NCBI GenBank assembly: GCA_017467805.1
Contig: JAFUKJ010000089.1
Span: forward strand, 1 to 50,615
Length of the DNA stretch: 50,615 nucleotides
Source: Lachnospiraceae bacterium
GTDB lineage: Bacteria; Bacillota; Clostridia; Lachnospirales; Lachnospiraceae
Direction: 5' to 3'
The notes beneath the pieces were generated by a model. That model worked only from the letters and a program-made list of their open reading frames with translations. It was not told where the DNA came from and did not search any database. Shown here in pieces: positions 7,568 to 15,432 of this stretch (positions are counted from its first letter, which is position 1; each line of letters opens with the position of its first letter). The position numbers and the translations under genes are program-made.

Positions 7568-10294
7568 TTATTTTGAATTTGCAAGAGTTTTCCATTCGCT
7601 AAGAAGCTGTTCGCAGGTTTCAAAGTCGAAGCCATCTACGGCAGATGCAAGTGCTTTTAGTATTTTTTGCTGCTTAGGAGGATGATGATAGTCTTTTAAC
7701 ATCTCTATGATACCCTCAAGTACATCGGTATCCAGATTACTGATTGCCTCCTCCATCTGAGTAAAGGTATCTAGTAATAAGTTCTTTGGAATGGATTCCA
7801 GACTATGCTTGGCGGATTCAGCTTTTTCCTCTGGGAAAATACCTTTTAAAGTGTTCTGTAGTATGTGGTATTTCTCAATAAGAAGTCCGTTATTATCCTG
7901 AATATATTTAATATCCATATTCTTTCCAGCAGCCTCCAGCTCAGCGGCGATACCTGATAATTCCATGGCACCAATCTGCTTTGAAGAGCTTTTGAGCGCG
8001 TGAACTTCAATGGTATATCGGTTCCAGTCCTGTGCGTCAAGGGACTCATTGATGATAGCTGTTTTCTGGTCAATTAAATTATAATAGTCCCTGAGAATTT
8101 CCATATAGAAGGAAGCATCACCAAGTAACTGAACGGCGGCATTAACATCTAAGCCTTCAATATGTGGAAGCTCCTGATTTGCTTCTGATTTTTTCTTCTT
8201 TTTGGTATGACCTGAAACAGGAGTCATTTTGTCCTGTGGGAGCCATTGACGGATTTTGGATACCAGTTCAAAGACTTCAACAGGCTTTCCGACGAAGTCG
8301 TTCATGCCTTCCTCGAGGAACATTTTCTTGGTGCCTTCAACCGCATTTGCACTGAAAGCGATAATTGGTACAGAGGCATAATTTGGATGAAAGCTGCGGA
8401 TGAGATGAGTGGCTTCAACACCGTCAATCTCTGGCATCATATGGTCCATAAAGATAATGTCGTACATTTTGTTTTCAATACTTTCCAAGGCTGAGTGAGC
8501 ATCGAGAGCAGTATCGACCTGCATGCTGAGCGGCTCGATTAAGCCCTTGGCAACTGTCAGATTGACAGGATTATCATCAACGATTAATACCTTTGCCTCT
8601 GGTGCCACAAAGTCAAAGAGTGTGCTTTCAGTCTGGCTTGTTGCTTCATTTTCCTGATATTCATGGCGGAAGATTTCAGCAAGGGTACGAGGTAATACGG
8701 GCTTTTTTATTATGATTAAATTATCCAGGTTGGATTCAATAGTCTCGTAGTAGGCAATCAGTTGAACGAATGTGATATCGGGATACTGCATGGCGTATTC
8801 GCGTACCTTCTTTGGAATGAGCGCATTACCAACGAAAACAAAGTTCGGCTTTTCTTTGGAAAGTGAAGCCATGTCGCATTTTTTGGTGAATTCACGGCTC
8901 TGTACGCCAAAGCGTGCAAAATCGCGCTCAAGCTGTGCTTTCAAATAAGGGTTGGTTATTAAGTAGGCAACCTTAATGTTAGAAGCATCTATATTGAGCG
9001 GAACACAGGCATCTGCATTTACTACCTTTTGCGGTAAATGGAAGGAGAAGGTACTGCCGACTCCATATTCGCTTTCAATATCCATGTCACCGCCCATAAG
9101 GGTTAACAGCTTGCGGGAAATTGGCAATCCAAGACCTGTTCCTTCGATGTTACGATTACGTTTGCTATCCAGCTGCTGGAAGGATTCGAAAAGCTTTTCG
9201 ATATCCTTCTTGTGAATGCCGATTCCTGTATCGGTAACGGAAACCTTGAAAATAATTTCATCATCGGATACAGTTTCGTAATCCATCTTTAAAAGCACCT
9301 GGCCCTTTTCGGTAAATTTGATAGCATTGTTAGAGATATTGGTAATTACCTGCTTGATGCGGATGTTATCACCGTAGAGCTGGCATGGAAGTGTTGGATT
9401 GATATCCAGCAGGAACTCAATATCCTTTTCTCCAATACGGGTGCTGATAATGTTGGAAATATCATTAATTAGGTCGCATGGAGAATAATTTGCTTCGATA
9501 ATGTCCATTTTTCCTGACTCAATCTTGGAAAAATCCAAAATGTCATTAATAATAGTAAGAAGTGTTTTACCTGAAGTCTTAATCTGCTGGATGTAATCTC
9601 GGGCAGCAGGTGACATTTCTTCGCGAAGTGCCATTTCAGCCATACCAATAACCGCATTCATAGGAGTGCGGATTTCGTGACTCATATTTGCGAGGAAGTC
9701 GGATTTGAGCTGTGCGGTACGTTCTATTTCCACGTTTGCTTTATGCATGATGTAACGGTGATAGGTAATGCTGGAGATAACGTCTGCGATTGTGTAAAGA
9801 AAGGCAGCAGCTCTGTCGATTTCTTCCTGACTGATAGAAGGAACATCGATGGCAGATTGCAGGTAAGCTATGGCATCTACGCCGATTTCGCGGGCACCTT
9901 GCAGAATGCTGGATACATTAGGCGGACTGGTTCGCACCTGACCGCCTACGAAATAGCCAATCATGGTATCATTTGCAAGAATTGGTGCCGCAAATTCAAC
10001 CAGACCTGCATGACAGGTGTAGGAAATAGGCTTCCCTTCAGCAAGAGCAAGCTTGGCACCATTTGCATCACAGCTTTGACAGCGGAAGCTGCCAATTGGT
10101 GATTGACGGTTATATAGTGAACAAAAGGTACAGAAATTAGAACCCTTGGTAACAGGATTACCGTCGGCATCAACTGTGATAACGGCAAGTCCTGTCATTT
10201 TTGCAAAGGCATCCTGTACGCGTTGCAGCATTTCGACATCTAACAAATCTGTTAGTTTTATATTCTCTTCCGAGATTTGAATATCATTTGACAT
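7568..10294 (-). CDS. Hybrid histidine kinase with PocR sensor domain
   Basis: The 908-residue protein has, in order: an N-terminal PocR-type ligand-binding domain (about 10-170) with cysteines FCTFC, RCQSC and YTCHAG; a HisKA domain with phosphorylatable H206 in NMSHEIRTPMN; an HATPase domain with GTGLGLPISRKL; a degenerate receiver-like region; a receiver domain with D617 in FMDHMMPEIDG; and an Hpt domain with H765 in VHALKSSSKQIGA. It is a full phosphorelay protein and appears soluble. PocR domains in known proteins sense small organic molecules; the ligand here is unknown. The start has a strong AGGAGG. It is 25 bases downstream of the response regulator gene and upstream of the GGDEF gene. 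Confidence 0.93.
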   Translation of the reverse strand: MSNDIQISEENIKLTDLLDVEMLQRVQDAFAKMTGLAVITVDADGNPVTKGSNFCTFCSLYNRQSPIGSFRCQSCDANGAKLALAEGKPISYTCHAGLVEFAAPILANDTMIGYFVGGQVRTSPPNVSSILQGAREIGVDAIAYLQSAIDVPSISQEEIDRAAAFLYTIADVISSITYHRYIMHKANVEIERTAQLKSDFLANMSHEIRTPMNAVIGMAEMALREEMSPAARDYIQQIKTSGKTLLTIINDILDFSKIESGKMDIIEANYSPCDLINDISNIISTRIGEKDIEFLLDINPTLPCQLYGDNIRIKQVITNISNNAIKFTEKGQVLLKMDYETVSDDEIIFKVSVTDTGIGIHKKDIEKLFESFQQLDSKRNRNIEGTGLGLPISRKLLTLMGGDMDIESEYGVGSTFSFHLPQKVVNADACVPLNIDASNIKVAYLITNPYLKAQLERDFARFGVQSREFTKKCDMASLSKEKPNFVFVGNALIPKKVREYAMQYPDITFVQLIAYYETIESNLDNLIIIKKPVLPRTLAEIFRHEYQENEATSQTESTLFDFVAPEAKVLIVDDNPVNLTVAKGLIEPLSMQVDTALDAHSALESIENKMYDIIFMDHMMPEIDGVEATHLIRSFHPNYASVPIIAFSANAVEGTKKMFLEEGMNDFVGKPVEVFELVSKIRQWLPQDKMTPVSGHTKKKKKSEANQELPHIEGLDVNAAVQLLGDASFYMEILRDYYNLIDQKTAIINESLDAQDWNRYTIEVHALKSSSKQIGAMELSGIAAELEAAGKNMDIKYIQDNNGLLIEKYHILQNTLKGIFPEEKAESAKHSLESIPKNLLLDTFTQMEEAISNLDTDVLEGIIEMLKDYHHPPKQQKILKALASAVDGFDFETCEQLLSEWKTLANSK

Positions 10295-10319
10295 AGAAAC
10301 CTCCTAAACGATAATGTTT

Positions 10320-11195
10320 TTAACCAATTAAGCTCTTGATTTGTAATAACAGCTTTTCTTTGTCAACAGGCTTTAAGAGATAGCCCTCTGGCTTTTGGAT
10401 AAGTACCTCTTGGATTTTGGCACTATCAGCAACGCCTGTCAGAAATACGATAGGAATATTCTTGTTCAAAGGATGTGAACGAATCTTTCCCATAACGGTT
10501 GGGCCGTTGTCACCAGGCATCTCATAGTCAAGCAGAATAAGATCTGTGCGCTTGCTTTCGAGGAATTTAAGTGCCAGGTTGCCATTTAAAGCGGTGCCGA
10601 CATTATATTTTTCTTCCAGATGCTTTTTAATTACCTTGAGCATAACAGGGTCATCGTCTACAACCAGAATGTGCTTGCGTTTCTCGGCAGGCGCTTCGGC
10701 TGATGAAAGGTCTTCCAGTTCATCAAGCTCGCGTAAAGAATTTTTGATGGCTTCTTCGCTGTCTTTAAGTACATTATTGATAACAGTGTCCTCATCTTCC
10801 TCAGCATTGGTATTTGGCGATTTTTTGATAAAACGTTTTAAATAATAGGAGAGCTTATCGGAAATTACATTAACTGTGATTGGCTTTTCGAGAACCAGTG
10901 CAGCCAGTCCAGGATAAGTATTGTTGAAAAGATTGCAGTCCTTATCACTTCCGATAATTACGACAGGAAGTCTCTTGGCATAGTCATTGCGGGCGGTGAT
11001 AATATCGGTAATGTTTCCCTGGGCTTCCTTTTGCATACAGTATACTAAGATATCAGGCTTGAAAAATTTTAAATGAGTATACACATCGAAATAACGTCTG
11101 GATGTAGTGATACAATCAAATTGATTGAGTAGATGAATGAAAAAGTCATCAATGGTTGCGTTGTTGTTACCAACTAATAATACCTTATACTTCAT
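10320..11195 (-). CDS. Response regulator with two receiver domains, no output domain
   Basis: The start at 11195 (MKYKVLLVGNNN) is chosen because AGGAGG lies just before it; a longer frame upstream lacks a ribosome binding site. The 291-residue protein has an N-terminal receiver-like fold (1-120) in which the acidic pocket is lost (VLLVGNNN replaces the usual DD pair), a linker rich in Glu, and a canonical C-terminal receiver with VVDDD and the phospho-acceptor D223 (LLDYEMPG) and K in LLKPVDKEK. No DNA-binding or enzymatic domain is seen, so it may act by protein contact. It is the first gene of a three-gene operon with the hybrid kinase and diguanylate cyclase. Confidence 0.85.
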   Translation of the reverse strand: MKYKVLLVGNNNATIDDFFIHLLNQFDCITTSRRYFDVYTHLKFFKPDILVYCMQKEAQGNITDIITARNDYAKRLPVVIIGSDKDCNLFNNTYPGLAALVLEKPITVNVISDKLSYYLKRFIKKSPNTNAEEDEDTVINNVLKDSEEAIKNSLRELDELEDLSSAEAPAEKRKHILVVDDDPVMLKVIKKHLEEKYNVGTALNGNLALKFLESKRTDLILLDYEMPGDNGPTVMGKIRSHPLNKNIPIVFLTGVADSAKIQEVLIQKPEGYLLKPVDKEKLLLQIKSLIG

Positions 11196-11375
11196 AGCAA
11201 ATCCTCCTATATAATAATGAAAGCAATTAAACTTATATGTATGCGCGCAAAAACGCAGTATGACCATAGTTAATTATATTATAAACAATTATCAGAAAAT
11301 ATGCATTAAAAAGTTTTGAAATGAGATAATTTAAAAGCGGAATATAATTTTAGGCGATTAATCAGCTTGTTTGGG

Positions 11376-11404
11376 TTGACATAGGGGGCAGATTATGTTA
11401 AATT
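11376..11404 (+). promoter_or_regulatory. sigma-A type promoter for thiN
   Basis: Perfect -35 TTGACA (11376-11381), 17-base spacer and -10 TAAATT (11399-11404) lie about 30 bases before the coding start. The 11196-11427 region separates thiN from the divergent signalling operon. Confidence 0.7.
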
Positions 11405-11436
11405 CGACGCAATAATATTGGAAGGATATGGTGCAT

Positions 11437-12111
11437 ATGGAGCCGAAGGGGGATATTTGTGTAATTATATCGGGCGGACAATATACGCCGATAATAGAAA
11501 AAATCAAAGAGGACTATGTTATAGCGAGCTATGTTATAGCATGTGATAAAGGTTTTGATTATGCTACACGTGCGGGAATAACGCCGAATTTGGTGATAGG
11601 AGATTTTGATTCCTGCAAGGAAGCGACAAGAGAGCTTCTTATTAACATAGAAGAGAAGAAGGAATTTACAATAGAACGTTATCCTTCAGAGAAGGATGAT
11701 ACTGATACTATGCTTGCAATCAAGCGGGCGTTGGCGCTTGGGTATCGACGGATTTGTATTTATTGTGGACTTGGTGGAAGAGTCGACCATTTGTATGCGA
11801 ATATGCAGTCCCTTGTATATGCGGCAGGGCAGGGTGTGATATGTTCTATGGAGGATGAAGAGAATTGTATCTATGCTTTAGGAAAAGGGGTATTGGAGCT
11901 GCCAAGGCGTGAGGGGTGGTCTGTTTCTCTTTTTGCAGTAACAGATGTTTGCCGTGGGATTACAACAAAGGGCTTGAAATACCCGTTGGAGAATGGAGAG
12001 CTGGTGAATAGCTTTCCGCTCGGTATGAGTAATGAGTGGATAGAGGAGCAGGCAACGGTAGAGCTAAAGGAAGGTATTATGCTGGTAATGCTTTCTAAGA
12101 AGGAAGCATAG
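11437..12111 (+). CDS. thiN: Thiamine pyrophosphokinase
   Basis: This 224-residue cytoplasmic protein converts thiamine to thiamine pyrophosphate with ATP. Family motifs are present: CDKGFDYATRAGITPNLVIGDFDS near the N-terminus (only the GDFDS core is diagnostic), KDDTDTMLAI, and the GGRVDH motif. The C-terminal beta region carries the thiamine-binding fold. I prefer the ATG at 11437 because GGAAGG lies 11 bases before it; the in-frame ATG at 11428 would be almost on top of the ribosome binding site. It is followed after 42 bases by the esterase gene, with no terminator seen, so some read-through is possible, although the functions differ. Confidence 0.9.
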   Translation: MEPKGDICVIISGGQYTPIIEKIKEDYVIASYVIACDKGFDYATRAGITPNLVIGDFDSCKEATRELLINIEEKKEFTIERYPSEKDDTDTMLAIKRALALGYRRICIYCGLGGRVDHLYANMQSLVYAAGQGVICSMEDEENCIYALGKGVLELPRREGWSVSLFAVTDVCRGITTKGLKYPLENGELVNSFPLGMSNEWIEEQATVELKEGIMLVMLSKKEA

Positions 12112-12153
12112 CATATCAACACATGGGGATTAATATATTTAGGGAGTATAATA

Positions 12154-13470
12154 ATGAAGAAAAATGAAGTAAAAGAAATAATGACGAGTATCGCAAAGAA
12201 TATGCTGTTAGTAGGAGCAATGATGGCATTTGCGCTGACTGGCTGTGGGACAAGAGCAGAGGATGTGGTACAGGAAACACAGGTGCAGGAAATACAGGTA
12301 CAGGAGTCGGAGGCAGAGATAGAGACTGTGCAGAGCAGCGTCGTAGAACAGGCGGATGCAGAAGTGCCGACTATGGGGACGGCGTATTTGACAGATGAGA
12401 TGTATGAGCGGGCAACCTCTTTTATGGAGGGGGACCTGACCAGACTTGCCAAAGCGATGCGTAAGGCTGAGAATGGAGAAAAGGTTACAATAGGTGTGAT
12501 TGGCGGCTCTATTACAGAGGGATATACATCTACTGCATATAGCGGCTGCTATGCGGCATATTTTCAAAGCTGGTGGGAGGAGCGTTTCCCAGAAGCAGAG
12601 ATTAATTTTGTGAATGCGGGTGTGGCAGGAACTTCCTCCTATCTTGGAGTACATAGAGTACAGGAGGATTTATTAGATAAGAATCCTGATGTCGTGATTG
12701 TGGAGTTCTCTGTAAATGATGGAAATGATTTCTTCTATAAGAAGAGCTATGATAATTTGGTAAGACGTATTATGAAATGGGAGAGTGATCCTGCAGTTAT
12801 GCTCCTCTTTACCACACAGGAGAATGGATATAATGCGCAGGAGAATGATTCTCTGATTGGTTTTAGATATCGTTTGCCGATGTTAAGCTATGGCAATGCG
12901 ATTATGCCCGAGATAGAGGCGGGAAGCTTTAAATGGGCTGATATTTCTCCAGATACTGTACATCCTAATGACAGAGGACATGCGATTATTGGAGAGATGC
13001 TTTATCGTTATCTGAATGACGTGTATGCAGGACTTGATGAGATTAGTACAGAGATTACACCGTTTACAGAGAGAGCGATTACTGTTGAGCGCTATCAGGA
13101 GGGCTATATTGCAACACCTCTTGACATTACACCGATTTCGTATGGCAGTTACAGTGTGAAGGATGTAAGTTGGCAGTATAAGAATAACTGGCATACCGAT
13201 ACTGGCGAGGAAGCAATTGTATTTGAGGTTGAGGCACAGAATATTGGTATTGTCTATCATAGAGTGGCAAATCAGAATTATGGAATGGTAGATGTTTATG
13301 TGGATGACGTATTAGTATCAACTCTGGATGGCGAGTATAGCTATGGCGGTAACTCGGAGTCTACAGAGGTATATACATCGGATGCAGTAGCGAAGCATAC
13401 AGTGAGAATTGAGAAGCATCCTGATTCCGAAAGTGGCAAATTTACGATTATTGGTTTATTAATATCATAG
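12154..13470 (+). CDS. SGNH-hydrolase lipoprotein, probable carbohydrate esterase
   Basis: The 438-residue product has a lipoprotein signal ending in LTGC, then a Gln/Glu-rich linker. An SGNH hydrolase domain follows with the nucleophile S119 in GGSITEG, the Gly block NAGVAG, the Asn block VEFSVND, and the D267-x-x-H270 block (DTVHPND). The last 120 residues form a beta-rich module that looks carbohydrate-binding. Together this suggests a surface esterase removing acetyl groups from plant polysaccharide. Its position directly before a GH26 mannanase supports acetylated mannan as substrate; similar two-domain esterases are known from Roseburia mannan loci (CE17), but assignment to that family is inference. 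Confidence 0.78.
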   Translation: MKKNEVKEIMTSIAKNMLLVGAMMAFALTGCGTRAEDVVQETQVQEIQVQESEAEIETVQSSVVEQADAEVPTMGTAYLTDEMYERATSFMEGDLTRLAKAMRKAENGEKVTIGVIGGSITEGYTSTAYSGCYAAYFQSWWEERFPEAEINFVNAGVAGTSSYLGVHRVQEDLLDKNPDVVIVEFSVNDGNDFFYKKSYDNLVRRIMKWESDPAVMLLFTTQENGYNAQENDSLIGFRYRLPMLSYGNAIMPEIEAGSFKWADISPDTVHPNDRGHAIIGEMLYRYLNDVYAGLDEISTEITPFTERAITVERYQEGYIATPLDITPISYGSYSVKDVSWQYKNNWHTDTGEEAIVFEVEAQNIGIVYHRVANQNYGMVDVYVDDVLVSTLDGEYSYGGNSESTEVYTSDAVAKHTVRIEKHPDSESGKFTIIGLLIS

Positions 13471-13488
13471 AATTATGGCTTAACAAGG

Positions 13489-13527
13489 GGCTACCAAAAA
13501 TGAGAAATCATTTTTGGTAGCCTCTTT
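13489..13527 (+). terminator. Strong Rho-independent terminator after esterase gene
   Basis: A perfect 15-bp stem (13489-13503/13508-13522) with a GAAA tetraloop is followed by TCTTTT. It should separate the esterase transcript from the GH26 transcript. Confidence 0.85.
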
Positions 13528-13533
13528 TCGTTG

Positions 13534-13571
13534 AATTGGGGTTTGCCGGGCTAACCCGACAAACCCCAATT
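13534..13571. repeat. Long second hairpin downstream of terminator
   Basis: Twelve base pairs AATTGGGGTTTG/CAAACCCCAATT, one C-A mismatch and four more pairs (CGGG/CCCG) close a CTAA loop. No T-run follows directly. It comes right after the terminator and may be a second termination or RNA-stability structure. Confidence 0.7.
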
Positions 13572-13603
13572 TGAATGAAAAGAAAAATGATTTAAGGCAA
13601 GTT

Positions 13604-13840
13604 AATTGAGTTACTTAAATACTTAAAACTCAATTTAGCTAAATTTAGCTTAATAAACAAATTAAAACCCAAAATGTTTATTTGGCAATAATATATTTTA
13701 GTTTTGAGTGAAATATAGGCAAAATGTATAGTTAACAAGGTTCAAAATAGTGTAAAACGACAAAATGCATAAAATATATTGCACCTTAATGGTAAATATA
13801 GTAATATTTAATTAAGTTATGGTTACTTAAATTAACTTAA
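13604..13840. promoter_or_regulatory. AT-rich control region of GH26 operon with paired inverted repeats
   Basis: The 13471-13860 gap has no gene; after the two hairpins it becomes strikingly AT-rich. It holds two inverted repeats: AATTGAGTT/AACTCAATT (13604-13612/13627-13635) and TTAAGTTA/TAACTTAA (13812-13819/13833-13840). Both enclose or touch the same 11-mer GTTACTTAAAT (13610-13620 and 13822-13832). A weak promoter candidate TTGCAC-17-TAATAT (13779-13807) lies just upstream of the second repeat. These are candidate operators, possibly for the LacI-type regulator at 31652; that link is inference. Confidence 0.45.
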
Positions 13841-13860
13841 ATGGTATAAGAGGTGGCTAA

Positions 13861-15411
13861 GTGAGAAGGAAAAAACAATGTGCTTTACTTATAGCAGTTA
13901 CTTTTTTGTTAAGTGCTTGTGGTCAAAGTGATAAAGCTAATTTAACTAATGGAACAATGGAAACAGTTAGCGTAGAAGAAGAGGCAGTTCCGAAAGAGCT
14001 GGCTACCTATAGCTGGGAGGACAGTATGGAATACGAAGCAGAGGAAGGAACAATGCTTGGTGGTGCATCTGTGAAGAGTGGAACGGATTGCAGCTATGTC
14101 GAGGGCTTCGCACAGGATGGAGATGGCCTGGAGGTTAAGATTCAGATAACTGAGTCGGGCTTTTATGATATTAATGTTATCAGCAAGAGCGCTGATGGCG
14201 GAAGTAAAGAGAATTACCTGTTGGTAGATGGTGAGTCTATGGGAACCGTGCAGGTAGAGGGAAGAGAATTTACAGATTCGATTTCGAGAAGAGTCTATAT
14301 GGAAGCTGGAGAGCATACAGTAGCAATTATGAAGTATTGGGGCTGGATACATATAGATAAGCTTCAGGTGAAGCAGTCTGATGAGCTTGATGATGCAAGA
14401 TTTGATATAGAGCCAGTATTGGTAAATTCGAATGCAACAGAGAATACAAAGAGATTAATGACATATCTTTGTGATATATATGGAACAGATATCCTGTCAG
14501 GTCAGTATTGTGACGGCGGAATGTTTGGCCACGAGAATGCAACGATTTGGAAGACAACAGGAGGCAAGTATCCTGCAATCTTAGGCTTGGATATGATAGA
14601 GTACACACCTTCGAGAGTGGCAAATGGCAGCAGCTCTCAGGCAGTTGAGTATGCAATTGAGTATTGGGAGAAGGGCGGTATCGTAACCTTCTGCTGGCAC
14701 TGGAATGCACCTGAGAAATATTTGACTGGTCAGTGGTATTCAGGCTTCTATAAAGAGTATACCAATATTAATCTTGCTAAGATTATGAATGGTGAAGACC
14801 AGGAAGGCTATGATTTACTGATGGCAGATATAGATGCGATAGCACAACAGCTTCTGAAGCTGCAGGAGGCAGGCGTTCCGATTCTTTGGAGACCATTGCA
14901 TGAGGCAAGTGGCGGATGGTTCTGGTGGGGAGCATCAGGAGCGGATGCCTATAAAGAACTTTATGTATTGTTATATGAGAAGCTAACCAATGAATATGGC
15001 TTGAATAATCTCATCTGGGTATGGAACGGACAGGATAAGGACTGGTACCCAGGAGATGAATATGTAGACATCATTGGTGAGGATATTTATCCTGGCGAGA
15101 AGGTATATACAGCGCAAACTTCTAAGTATTTAGAGGTGCTTGATTATACAGATGCTAAGAAGATGATTGTGCTTTCGGAGAACGGATGCTTATTTGACCC
15201 TGACTTGGCAATCAGAGATGGTGCTATGTGGGGATACTTTGGAACCTGGGGTGGTGAGTTTGTTTCTACCTCACAGGAACTATATCTTTATTCAGAGCAA
15301 TATACAGAGGAAAGCATGCTGAAGAAGGTATATGAACATGAACATGTAATTACAAGAGATGAGCTACCCGATATTAAGAACTATCCGTTACGAGAGGAAC
15401 AGCAACAGTAA
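13861..15411 (+). CDS. GH26 endo-beta-mannanase lipoprotein with N-terminal CBM-like domain
   Basis: The GTG start is supported by AGAGGTGG upstream. The 516-residue product has a lipobox LSAC (Cys20), then a beta-sandwich of about 120 residues starting YEAEEGTMLGG, typical of CBM35-like modules. The catalytic domain runs from about 185 to 500. Acid/base E348 lies in WRPLHEASGGWFWWG and nucleophile E440 in VLSENG, both standard GH26 landmarks. It should cut internal beta-1,4-mannosidic bonds at the cell surface. It heads the operon that continues with the transporter genes; the next gene starts 21 bases on. Another GH26 specificity cannot be excluded, but GH130 and esterase neighbours favour mannan. 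Confidence 0.9.
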   Translation: MRRKKQCALLIAVTFLLSACGQSDKANLTNGTMETVSVEEEAVPKELATYSWEDSMEYEAEEGTMLGGASVKSGTDCSYVEGFAQDGDGLEVKIQITESGFYDINVISKSADGGSKENYLLVDGESMGTVQVEGREFTDSISRRVYMEAGEHTVAIMKYWGWIHIDKLQVKQSDELDDARFDIEPVLVNSNATENTKRLMTYLCDIYGTDILSGQYCDGGMFGHENATIWKTTGGKYPAILGLDMIEYTPSRVANGSSSQAVEYAIEYWEKGGIVTFCWHWNAPEKYLTGQWYSGFYKEYTNINLAKIMNGEDQEGYDLLMADIDAIAQQLLKLQEAGVPILWRPLHEASGGWFWWGASGADAYKELYVLLYEKLTNEYGLNNLIWVWNGQDKDWYPGDEYVDIIGEDIYPGEKVYTAQTSKYLEVLDYTDAKKMIVLSENGCLFDPDLAIRDGAMWGYFGTWGGEFVSTSQELYLYSEQYTEESMLKKVYEHEHVITRDELPDIKNYPLREEQQQ

Positions 15412-15432
15412 TAGAAAGGCAAGGTCGTATAT

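Noticed and set aside
9677-10102. Plus-strand open frame of 141 residues inside the hybrid kinase gene
   Set aside because: It lies wholly inside the PocR/HisKA coding region on the other strand, which is unambiguous.
11871-12452. Minus-strand open frame of 193 residues across thiN and the esterase gene
   Set aside because: Ser/Thr/Cys-rich translation typical of a shadow; both plus-strand genes are well supported.
13741-13770. CcpA (cre) site before the GH26 gene
   Set aside because: TGTAAAACGACAAA resembles cre but has an extra base between the half-site and CG, so it does not fit the consensus spacing.
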